Shown here: piece by piece, positions 33,637 through 41,499 of the stretch | Layout: every line of letters begins with the position of its first letter | How positions within the stretch are numbered: position 1 is the first letter of the stretch | Assembly (NCBI RefSeq): GCF_029360705.1 | Contig: NZ_JARKMX010000008.1 | Location: 3,278,202-3,342,201 of the forward strand | Reading direction: 5' to 3' | DNA from: Paraflavitalea pollutisoli | GTDB lineage: Bacteria; Bacteroidota; Bacteroidia; Chitinophagales; Chitinophagaceae | Length of the DNA: 64,000 bases | The notes under the pieces: generated by a model | What the model was told of the DNA's origin: nothing | What the model saw: the letters and a program-made list of their open reading frames with translations, nothing else | Database searches by the model: none | Position numbers and translations under genes: made by a program

Positions 33637-35688
33637 ATGGATAATAAAAAGTTCTTCCCATCAATAACTGTCAATTATAAAAGCACAGGAAGTTCAACTC
33701 AGTCTAATGAGCTTGGAATGCGGCAGATGCAGGAACGTGTGTATAATAAACGTGGAGAACAATATTTGTTGATTAAGTCCCCCCCAGCTTCTGGAAAAAG
33801 CCGTGCTTTAATGTTTATTGCTTTGGACAAATTAAACAATCAAGGCATTAAACAAGCGATTATCACCGTACCTGAGAAATCCATTGGCTCTAGTTTTCAT
33901 AATGAACCACTTACAAATTTCGGCTTCTACTACGACTGGCAGGTAGAGCCAAGATGGAACCTTTGTAATTCACCTGGAGAGGAAGGAAGCAAGGTAAAGT
34001 CCGTGAAGGCATTTCTTGAAAGCACTGATAAGGTACTCGTTTGTACGCATTCAACTTTTCGATTTGCAGTAGAACGGTTTGGCGTAGAAATTTTCGATGA
34101 GCGTCTGATTGCCATTGATGAATTCCATCACGTGAGCGTCGATGAGGGCAACGTACTTGGTTCTCAATTAAAGCAGCTGGTAACACGCGATAAGGTTCAT
34201 ATTGTGGCAATGACCGGTTCATATTTTCGCGGGGATGCCAACCCAGTTCTAATGCCAGAGGACGAAGCTAAATTCGATACAGTAACTTATACATATTACG
34301 AACAGCTTAACGGATATGAGTACCTAAAAACCCTTAATATTGGTTACTTTTTTTATGGAAATGCATACGTGGATGAGATTTTGAGCATTTTAAATCCCAA
34401 CGAAAAAACTATCATACACATACCAAACGTTAACTCCAGGGAAAGCATGGGGGATAAAATCAAAGAGGTTGAGCATATCATGCATGAGTTGGGCGAATGG
34501 TTGGGAGCAGACACAAATACTGGCTTTCATTTGATAAAAACAGAGGGTGGTAAAGTTTTAAAAGTCGCAGACCTCGTAGATGACGAGCCGACAAAACGCA
34601 ATAAGGTTTCTGCTTCATTAAAACTACCAGAAGCTAAAAGCAACCGTGATCATGTGGACATTATTATTGCGCTTGGTATGGCAAAGGAAGGCTTTGATTG
34701 GATTTGGTGTGAGCATGCCCTAACCGTTGGCTATCGCTCGAGTTTAACAGAAATTGTACAAATTATTGGCCGAACTACTCGCGATGCTCCTAATAAAACT
34801 CATGCCCGTTTTTCAAACTTGATTGCTGAGCTTGATGCCACAGAAGGGGCTGTTACAGATGCCGTGAATGATACACTCAAGGCCATTTCTGCAAGTTTAT
34901 TGATGGAACAGGTACTGGCTCCGAGGTTTAATTTCACACCTAAGCGACCTCAAAGCGGTCCTGTTGACGGATTTGACTACGGAGAAGAAGGCTATAATCC
35001 CAACAAAGAAAACATTGGATTTAATGAACAGACTGGTCAGTTTCAAATTGAAATAAAGGGGCTTTCCATGCCCAAGAGTGAAGATGCACAACGTATTTGC
35101 AGAGAAGATCTCAATGAAGTAATTGCAGCGTTTGCCCAAGATAAGCAAACGATTGAACGTGGTCTTTTTGATAAAGAGATCATCCCACAAGAACTAACGC
35201 AAATCCGGTTTGGAAAAATCATCAAAGACCGATATCCTGAATTGACTGAAGATGATATCGAGGCAGTGCGACAACATGCAATAGCCGCACTAAATCTTAC
35301 ACAAAAAGCCAAAGAGACCCTCAATAACGATGAGGAACTCAGCAGCCGGGGAAACACAGCACTCATTGACGGCGTACGTAAATTTGCAATGGATGTCCGA
35401 GATCTTGATGTAGATTGGATTGATAGTATTAATCCATTTAACGAAGCTTACGCCATTTTGTCCAAGGCAATGAATGAGCATAGCCTAAAAGCGATGGCTG
35501 AGGTAATATCCGCCAAGAAACCTAACATTTCGTTAGAAGAAGCACGGGAACTGGCGAAACGGGCAATAAAATTCAGAAAGGAAAGAGGCAGATTACCAGA
35601 AATTAATTCTGCTGATCCATGGGAACAACGAATGGCGCAAGGTATTGCTTATCTTGCAAGGCTAAAAGCAGAAGAAAGAAATGGCTAA
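33637..35688 (+). CDS. DEAD/DEAH-like helicase of an RM-type operon
   Basis: A 683-residue superfamily 2 helicase or translocase: Walker A SPPASGKSR (48-56, Lys54), Walker B IAIDEFHH with DEFH box (161-164), motif III-like AMTGSYFRG and motif VI QIIGRTTRD (375-383). No nuclease domain is apparent, unlike HsdR or type III Res. The last 39 residues contain a GRLPE module (651-655, then WEQRM 662-666) also present at the N-terminus of the next protein. Its stop lies inside the start of the nuclease gene (8-bp overlap), implying coupled translation and perhaps a complex. Confidence 0.9.
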   Translation: MDNKKFFPSITVNYKSTGSSTQSNELGMRQMQERVYNKRGEQYLLIKSPPASGKSRALMFIALDKLNNQGIKQAIITVPEKSIGSSFHNEPLTNFGFYYDWQVEPRWNLCNSPGEEGSKVKSVKAFLESTDKVLVCTHSTFRFAVERFGVEIFDERLIAIDEFHHVSVDEGNVLGSQLKQLVTRDKVHIVAMTGSYFRGDANPVLMPEDEAKFDTVTYTYYEQLNGYEYLKTLNIGYFFYGNAYVDEILSILNPNEKTIIHIPNVNSRESMGDKIKEVEHIMHELGEWLGADTNTGFHLIKTEGGKVLKVADLVDDEPTKRNKVSASLKLPEAKSNRDHVDIIIALGMAKEGFDWIWCEHALTVGYRSSLTEIVQIIGRTTRDAPNKTHARFSNLIAELDATEGAVTDAVNDTLKAISASLLMEQVLAPRFNFTPKRPQSGPVDGFDYGEEGYNPNKENIGFNEQTGQFQIEIKGLSMPKSEDAQRICREDLNEVIAAFAQDKQTIERGLFDKEIIPQELTQIRFGKIIKDRYPELTEDDIEAVRQHAIAALNLTQKAKETLNNDEELSSRGNTALIDGVRKFAMDVRDLDVDWIDSINPFNEAYAILSKAMNEHSLKAMAEVISAKKPNISLEEARELAKRAIKFRKERGRLPEINSADPWEQRMAQGIAYLARLKAEERNG

Positions 35689-36892
35689 GAAGAAGAAACT
35701 TACAGAAGAAGACAATGAGCTTTTGGCAGAACTTGGCATTGAAATAGAGGCCAAGAAAGCGGGTGCTTATACTGCACGCGAAGAGCGGATTATAGCCGGG
35801 TTTGAAGAAATTCAAAAATTCGTGGAAGAGCAAGGCCGTTTACCCGAACACGGAGAAGACAAAGATATATTTGAAAGGATGTACGCCGTTAGGCTTGACC
35901 AAATCCGCAAACAGAATGAATGCAAGACTCTTCTTAAAGCAATGGATTTTCAAAACCTTTTAGACATCGACAATATTAAACCGTTTAACATTCCGGATGA
36001 CTTGAAAGACGATGAATTGTTAGCACAACTTGGTCTCGACGAAGACGAGGACAATTCTATAACCAACCTTAAGCACGTCAAATCCCGCGCAGAAAGAAAA
36101 GCGGCTGAGGAAATAGCCAACCGGACTCGTTGTGAAGATTTTGAGCAATTCAAACCCCTATTTGAGGCGGTAAAAAAAGATATTGACACAGGTCAAAGAG
36201 TAACTGTTCGTTTTAGAAAAGACGCAGGCTTTACCAAAACAACTTTGAAAAATGGGCAATTCATCATCGTCGGCGGCCTTCTATCCTACATTTCAGAAGT
36301 AGGTGAATCTTTTAAAGCCCCAAATGGCGAAGACGATGCTAGATTAAGAGTTATCTACGCCAACGGCACTGAAAGCAATATTCTGCTAAGGTCGCTCATC
36401 AGAGGGATGTACAAGGACGATACAAGTAGATTTGTCACTGAAAATAACAATGGCCCGCTTTTCTCTGGTGAGTCTGACGAAAACGACATAGATGCAGGAA
36501 CGATCTACGTACTTCGAAGCCATTCAGACCACCCACTTGTTAAAGAAAACAGGAACATTGTCCATAAAATAGGTGTGACTGGAGGCGATGTAAAAAAAAG
36601 GCTGGCAAATGCTAAATTTGATCCAACTTTTCTTATGGCTGATGTAGAAATCATCGCAACTTACCGGTTAGCAAACATCAATCGAATAAAGCTTGAAAAT
36701 GTTATTCACAAATTTCTAGGCGCAACAAAACTAGAGGTTGAGGTTAAAGACCGTTTCGGAAAGCGAGTTAAATCCAAGGAATGGTTTTTGGTCCCATTAT
36801 TTATTATAGATCAAATGGTTGAAAAAATTAAAGATGGAACAGTAGGCGATTATTACTATGACCATAAAACTGCTGAGTTAAAACGGTACTAG
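35681..36892 (+). CDS. GIY-YIG (T5orf172-type) nuclease of an RM-type operon
   Basis: 403 residues. The C-terminal domain is a GIY-YIG nuclease: IYVLRS (275-280), HKIGVT (295-300), the Arg of KRLAN (306-310) and the metal-binding Glu339 in LENVIHKF. The N-terminal part has a GRLPE...FERM module (52-67) like the helicase C-terminus and a middle domain of unknown fold. By position it is the DNA-cutting subunit that would act on unmethylated DNA recognised or pumped by the helicase. It ends 16 bp from the convergent GIY-YIG gene. Confidence 0.85.
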   Translation: MAKKKKLTEEDNELLAELGIEIEAKKAGAYTAREERIIAGFEEIQKFVEEQGRLPEHGEDKDIFERMYAVRLDQIRKQNECKTLLKAMDFQNLLDIDNIKPFNIPDDLKDDELLAQLGLDEDEDNSITNLKHVKSRAERKAAEEIANRTRCEDFEQFKPLFEAVKKDIDTGQRVTVRFRKDAGFTKTTLKNGQFIIVGGLLSYISEVGESFKAPNGEDDARLRVIYANGTESNILLRSLIRGMYKDDTSRFVTENNNGPLFSGESDENDIDAGTIYVLRSHSDHPLVKENRNIVHKIGVTGGDVKKRLANAKFDPTFLMADVEIIATYRLANINRIKLENVIHKFLGATKLEVEVKDRFGKRVKSKEWFLVPLFIIDQMVEKIKDGTVGDYYYDHKTAELKRY

Positions 36893-36908
36893 TGTACAAA
36901 TAACCTAT

Positions 36909-37409
36909 TCAGTCAGCCAAGTTAGCAAATGGTCTTTTGTCAAATTGCCTGACAAAAGCCTTTATTAAATCTTGTTCTACTTTTCTGGGCTCCAAATCAG
37001 ATAATGTTTTCCAACATACTACCAGTTCCCGAGCGCCTTCAATTTGCCATACCAGGCGGCCTCCCCAATGGCCAACGTTTCTTCCTTGACCAAATTTAAA
37101 ATATTGATTTAATCTGGAATGCAGCGTAGCTTTCCCAGTAGAACTGCCTGCTTTGCCTATATAAAGAACCTTGGCACCTTCAACCCATTTCTCGTGCAGG
37201 AAAGGCAGTGCTACATTGGGATCCTTCCCTTTAAAGAATCCACCTGTTCCTTTCGGCAAAAAACTCATCTTATTTCCCCTTCCAACTATAAGGTATACAC
37301 CCTTTTTACGGGAAATGCAACTACTATCAAAAAATAATTCTTGATAGGTTTTGAAGCCTGTGAAACCTGCTGCTTCTAACGCTATCAGGTCATCAAAATC
37401 ATTCACCAT
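36909..37409 (-). CDS. Small GIY-YIG family protein
   Basis: 166 residues forming a single GIY-YIG domain with the full residue set: GVYLIV (37-42), LYIGKA (82-87), Arg99 in LHSRLNQY, Glu145 in VEQDLIKAF and the C-terminal RPFANL. It is distinct from the nuclease at 35681, with hardly any similarity outside the motifs. It is last of a minus-strand set of three genes, 19 bp after the DUF4268 gene. It could be an endonuclease of the same defence island. Confidence 0.8.
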   Translation of the reverse strand: MVNDFDDLIALEAAGFTGFKTYQELFFDSSCISRKKGVYLIVGRGNKMSFLPKGTGGFFKGKDPNVALPFLHEKWVEGAKVLYIGKAGSSTGKATLHSRLNQYFKFGQGRNVGHWGGRLVWQIEGARELVVCWKTLSDLEPRKVEQDLIKAFVRQFDKRPFANLAD

Positions 37410-37428
37410 TAAACATTCATTTTATTAG

Positions 37429-38589
37429 TTATTGCTCCGGCTCCAAAACCTCTAGTCCCTCATCAGCAATATTGCGTAGGGCTGTTTTCAAGTCCCCTAT
37501 AAAAGGCCTAATAGCTTTTTCTAGCCTGTTGATGTGCTCAACAAGAAAAGAAATTATGGCTGGCCACTCAACTTCATTATAATAATTCTGCGCCGGTGCA
37601 TAGAAGGCCACTGAGGACCTAATTATACCTTCACTACGCTCCCAGGAGAGGTTATCACCAAACTCCTTGTCGATCGCTTCTTTGTACCTATATAAGGCAT
37701 CAAATAAAACCTTATTCTCCTCCTGTGATGCTCGCCCAAAGTTCACTTTAACGTATGATTTATCACTACTAATGACAACCTGGTAGGTTACATGTGTCAC
37801 ACCCACTCCAGCTAAAAGCGCATTATCCTTCGTGGGATTAGAATTCTGGTATAGTGGTGATTTAGTTTTTATCGCCTTCAAAAATTCACTCCAAAACCTA
37901 AGCCTTATTTTACTTCTTGTTTTATTAGACTCATCGGTTGAAACTTCCTCCTGCACCTTGTTGTTCATCGAAATAATGTATTCCTGCGCATCTTTTATTG
38001 GAATAATCTGATCGAAGGTGAGAAAATACTGTCCATTCAATTCATACGGAGTAGTTTTGAAACACTGCAAATGAATGTTAAAATTCATCAACCACAGCGC
38101 AGTGGAAGTAACTTCCTTTCTAAAATTCGCTGCCACCAAAATAATTCGCTGAGACATTCTTTGATTCAAAACCAATTCAGAGTATTCCTTTTCATCGAAA
38201 AATTCTTCCAATATATCTGTTGCAGTTTTACCTTCAGCGTTGCTATCCAGATACTTTTGAAAAATATCTCGAATATTTTCTTTGGTCAAAGTACTTCCAT
38301 AGCTAGCGTACTTTAATGCCTGCCAGGTAACATCTCGTCCCGAATCATCCAGTTTATTTTCTATGACGACCAAATTCCCTGCCTTATCTAAAGCTAGTAA
38401 ATCCGGACGCTCATACGTATCCTGAAATTCGTTAAACTCTTTCTGAATAATTAGCAGCTTCTCGCCAAACACTTCCGGATGACTAACTATCCATTCCTGA
38501 AGATGAGCACGTTCCGAAAAACCTGATTGAGAGAAAGTTTTCCTTAATAAGGGAAGAATTGTATTATTTACCTTATCAACTACATACAT
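37429..38589 (-). CDS. DUF4268 protein with PD-(D/E)xK-like nuclease domain
   Basis: 386 residues. The N-terminal domain resembles the NucS/endonuclease-like core: Asp63 in ERPDLLALDK, a strand, then Glu77-Asn78-Lys79 in VVIENKLDD, and Gln90 in VTWQALKYAS. The C-terminal part (about 230-370, RLRFWSEFLKAIK) is the DUF4268 domain found beside restriction and defence genes. The ENK arrangement fits a functional metal site. It lies 19 bp before the small GIY-YIG gene and 55 bp after the 429-residue gene, all on the minus strand. Confidence 0.8.
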   Translation of the reverse strand: MYVVDKVNNTILPLLRKTFSQSGFSERAHLQEWIVSHPEVFGEKLLIIQKEFNEFQDTYERPDLLALDKAGNLVVIENKLDDSGRDVTWQALKYASYGSTLTKENIRDIFQKYLDSNAEGKTATDILEEFFDEKEYSELVLNQRMSQRIILVAANFRKEVTSTALWLMNFNIHLQCFKTTPYELNGQYFLTFDQIIPIKDAQEYIISMNNKVQEEVSTDESNKTRSKIRLRFWSEFLKAIKTKSPLYQNSNPTKDNALLAGVGVTHVTYQVVISSDKSYVKVNFGRASQEENKVLFDALYRYKEAIDKEFGDNLSWERSEGIIRSSVAFYAPAQNYYNEVEWPAIISFLVEHINRLEKAIRPFIGDLKTALRNIADEGLEVLEPEQ

Positions 38590-38644
38590 TGTTTAATCCT
38601 ATTAATTTACCAGAAATTGAATAATTGGCTACAGATCTTCTTTA

Positions 38645-39934
38645 TCAATTGGACATACGAAGAAATTCCCTTCCATCCTTTCCTATTATTCTTAATCCTT
38701 CACCAATTGATCGAAGCAACAAATTCCCCAGCTCGTTCTTACTATCAAACTCTTCCGCTTCTTTGCCCGTTACAGTGTAAATAGCCCCAAATCCAGGACA
38801 AATATTTAATGCTTGCATTGCTGTTCGGTAAAACTTATCCTGGAGTTTTCTTTCATCCTCGGCCCCAACAATAATAACACCTTCTTCTTTTAGCCAATCG
38901 AAATATTCTCGAACAGTCTCTTTTTTCTGTTGATATATTTCATGTGAATTTTCCGTCCAGAACGAAACATACTTCTTAGGATCAGGAACATCCTCGAACC
39001 ACACTAAATTGCTTGATCGAAAAGCAACATGGAAATTTGCACTAACTTCCCAATCTTCCGAAAGATGGTCAACTTTAGGACTTGCGGCATAAAAGGCTTT
39101 GGCTTGAGTTTGCGTATCTCCAAAAAAGAGTGACAAATCGAGCCACCATTCGTTTTCTTTTACCCCATAGATTAATCCTATCTGCCTAATCTCGGGGTAT
39201 GGAGTTTCAATGTAAAACCCCCAACCATAGTGGTATTTTACAGAGTCCTCATTAATTACAATTGATTTAAGCAGATTCTGTATTCTGCGATAAATGAGTT
39301 GCTGATTCCCCTTACATAAGTGAAAAGCGTCGTAAGGATTTAGAAAAGGAAAACGGTGATCAATAAAGGCAAGAAAATCCTCAATCATCATCTTCTCATA
39401 TCCAGCAACAGAAGGAAGTTTAAGTAAATGACTTAACTGCCTAACAATCTCCTTCCATTCGAGTATTATCGGATTTTGGTAGACCTTGGTTTCTGAAGAA
39501 AGCCCCTCTCTGGAAGGCTCAACCTGACCAAACCAGACGTTAGCTGAGTTGGGTTTATTTTCAATGATGAATGTTAATTGATCGCCAAAAGTAATAAGGC
39601 CATCATACCGGGCATACCGGTCGCTGACCGCTAAACCACTAACAGTTGTCTTTATAGGAAGATCTGTAATCAAAACCGAGGCGAGCCAGTCGGATTCAAT
39701 AACTGGATTAGATTTTTGCGTTTCAATTTGCCAACCATGCTCTACTAATTCACAAAGTGCGAAAGATTTCTCTTCCTTCGAAAGATCAAGGGTCAACTTA
39801 CTTTTACAATAGTCAACAAAGATAGAAAAAGCATGAAAAGAATGTTTCAGTACAACAAGGTGCGCCCTGGTCAATTGATCCTCGTGGTATCCTTCTTTTG
39901 ATTGATAGGGATTGAAATAATTCAAACGTTCCAT
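38645..39934 (-). CDS. PD-(D/E)xK-like defence-island protein of unknown family
   Basis: 429 residues without signal or membrane helix. A nuclease-like motif is visible: Asp111 in ARYDGLITFGD followed after 13 residues by Glu125-Asn126-Lys127 in FIIENKPN, the same D-x13-ENK spacing as in the neighbouring DUF4268 protein. The rest (for example HRFPFLNPYDAFHLCKGNQ) has no recognised family. First gene of the minus-strand trio. A nuclease or a substrate-binding relative is inferred from the motif. Confidence 0.65.
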   Translation of the reverse strand: MERLNYFNPYQSKEGYHEDQLTRAHLVVLKHSFHAFSIFVDYCKSKLTLDLSKEEKSFALCELVEHGWQIETQKSNPVIESDWLASVLITDLPIKTTVSGLAVSDRYARYDGLITFGDQLTFIIENKPNSANVWFGQVEPSREGLSSETKVYQNPIILEWKEIVRQLSHLLKLPSVAGYEKMMIEDFLAFIDHRFPFLNPYDAFHLCKGNQQLIYRRIQNLLKSIVINEDSVKYHYGWGFYIETPYPEIRQIGLIYGVKENEWWLDLSLFFGDTQTQAKAFYAASPKVDHLSEDWEVSANFHVAFRSSNLVWFEDVPDPKKYVSFWTENSHEIYQQKKETVREYFDWLKEEGVIIVGAEDERKLQDKFYRTAMQALNICPGFGAIYTVTGKEAEEFDSKNELGNLLLRSIGEGLRIIGKDGREFLRMSN

Positions 39935-40115
39935 ACGGCCTAGAGGTTTAAATCCAATTTTGGTTACAAGATTCTAATAGAAGTGGAAGATATTGTATTT
40001 TCAATTACGCGGAAATAATGGGCGAATGACTTAGATCAACCTTTTGACATTTACGTATTACTACGTATAGTCATCAATTGAAGATATGGTACAAGTGAAC
40101 CCAATAATAGATTAC

Positions 40116-40874
40116 TTACGCTGTAAACACCCCCTCCTTTCTAAACCCATAATACTCCCTCCTCCTGACATACCCCAATTGGTTGGTCAACATCCGGGTA
40201 TTCCCAATCAAAAATTCCGGCGAATTCTGGTGGTGATGCCCATAGATCCAGGCATCGATGGGAGAAGCGGCGATGAAATCGCTCATTTCTGTGGCAAAGG
40301 CCTCATTGACCGGCGAACCCATGAACTGTTTCGGGTAATGCATGAAGGTAGGGACATGGTGCGTAACAACAATACGGGAACCCGTAGCTTCCCCCACCGC
40401 CTGGGCAATGAAGTTCCGGCAATCCCGGTGCAGCTGGTTGCTGTGCAATGGCCGAAAGCGGTCAGCACCATATTGAATGTTCCGGTAGTCGGTCACGGCG
40501 CGGGAAACCTCCCACTCGGCCGCCGGCGACACATGCGACCATAAAGTCGAAAAGATAAGCGCCAGACCGTCCAACTGCTCTACCTGGTTATTGAGCAGAA
40601 TGACGTTACTCCGGATCGACTCCCGGAAAGACCCAATACGCTCCGTAATATCGCTGCCAAAATACTCGTGGTTGCCCGGCAGCCAATACACCGTCTTGAA
40701 CTGATCGCTTACCAGGCTAAAAAATTCCTGTGCCAAATCAAGTTCTGCAAAAGGAATGATATCACCTGCCAGCACCAACAGCTCCGCTTTCGGGATCAGC
40801 GGATTCGCCCGCAGCCACTTCGCATTTTCCGGCATCTCCAAATGCAGGTCTGAACAGTACTGTATCGTCGTCAT
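40116..40874 (-). CDS. Calcineurin-like metallophosphoesterase
   Basis: 252 residues with the complete dimetal motif set: YCSDLHLE (residue 6 on), GDI, LPGNHEY, VVTHHVP and GHHHQN. The enzyme would hydrolyse a phosphoester such as a nucleotide or phosphoprotein; the substrate is not evident. ATG codons at 40883 and 40874 are both possible. The longer frame to 40958 is rejected because a terminator for the next gene lies at 40891-40922. Composition returns to that of the chromosome, marking the right side of the AT-rich island. Confidence 0.88.
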   Translation of the reverse strand: MTTIQYCSDLHLEMPENAKWLRANPLIPKAELLVLAGDIIPFAELDLAQEFFSLVSDQFKTVYWLPGNHEYFGSDITERIGSFRESIRSNVILLNNQVEQLDGLALIFSTLWSHVSPAAEWEVSRAVTDYRNIQYGADRFRPLHSNQLHRDCRNFIAQAVGEATGSRIVVTHHVPTFMHYPKQFMGSPVNEAFATEMSDFIAASPIDAWIYGHHHQNSPEFLIGNTRMLTNQLGYVRRREYYGFRKEGVFTA

Positions 40875-40890
40875 TGTACCCATGAATATA

Positions 40891-40922
40891 AAACAAAACA
40901 GGAGAACCTGCCGGCTCTCCTG
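40891..40922 (-). terminator. Intrinsic terminator of the small lipoprotein gene
   Basis: CAGGAGA and TCTCCTG arms; the minus strand continues TTTTGTTTTAT. It lies between the lipoprotein gene and the phosphoesterase. Confidence 0.75.
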
Positions 40923-40994
40923 CTGTCTTCTTTTTGTTGGGCATCGTAGCACACCCATTTTGCTTTACCTATTTCCTAGTTATCGTCTCCGCTG

Positions 40995-41375
40995 TTAGTC
41001 GACCCAATTGGCAGGTGTACATTGGTCAGCCGTGATAGTCTCCGTACGCTCGGACCATTTATCCACCTGCTTGCCATCTTTGAACTGCAGCGCACTTACC
41101 TTGTGCGTACCTACCGGCAACACAATCGCCGCCGCATAATCGGAATTGGCAGCACCGCACTTGGGCTTCACGATACCATAAGGCTTGGTGATTGACCCCG
41201 CCACCTTACCATCAACCAGGATATCGATGCGGTCAAATACCGTGGTCTTCATGCTGGTGTAGTTGAGCAAGGTGCCTGTAGGCGTCTTCGGTTCATCCTT
41301 TTCCTTCTTACAACTTACAAATACGATAGCGAGGCCCAGTGCCAGAACGAATGATGCAATGTTTCTTGTTTTCAT
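40995..41375 (-). CDS. Small lipoprotein, DUF4397-like
   Basis: 126 residues with a lipobox (IVFVSC, Cys22) followed by KKEKDEP. The mature part, LLNYTSMKTTVFDRIDILVDG then AAIVLPVGTHKVSALQFKDG, looks like a single Ig-like beta domain such as DUF4397. No function can be assigned. It has its own terminator. Confidence 0.7.
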   Translation of the reverse strand: MKTRNIASFVLALGLAIVFVSCKKEKDEPKTPTGTLLNYTSMKTTVFDRIDILVDGKVAGSITKPYGIVKPKCGAANSDYAAAIVLPVGTHKVSALQFKDGKQVDKWSERTETITADQCTPANWVD

Positions 41376-41499
41376 GACTATACTTTTGTTTGTTTATTTT
41401 GATAGTGCAAAGCTACCCGAGACGCTCCCCGACTTCAAACGCTTGTGACCGAAGCGGGGCATCTATCTCCGCGAAGCGTAGTGAAGAATGCCGCAGTTG

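Noticed and set aside
30885-36892. Assignment of the methyltransferase operon to BREX or DISARM
   Set aside because: No PglZ, BrxC-like, DrmA, DrmB or DrmC gene is present; only the methyltransferase resembles the DrmMI/YeeA group.
40052-40067. TACGTA repeated twice at 10-base distance
   Set aside because: Short, possibly a regulator site, but too little sequence and no second locus to support a claim.
40086-40544. 152-codon plus-strand frame
   Set aside because: Antisense to the phosphoesterase, whose full motif set establishes the minus strand as coding.
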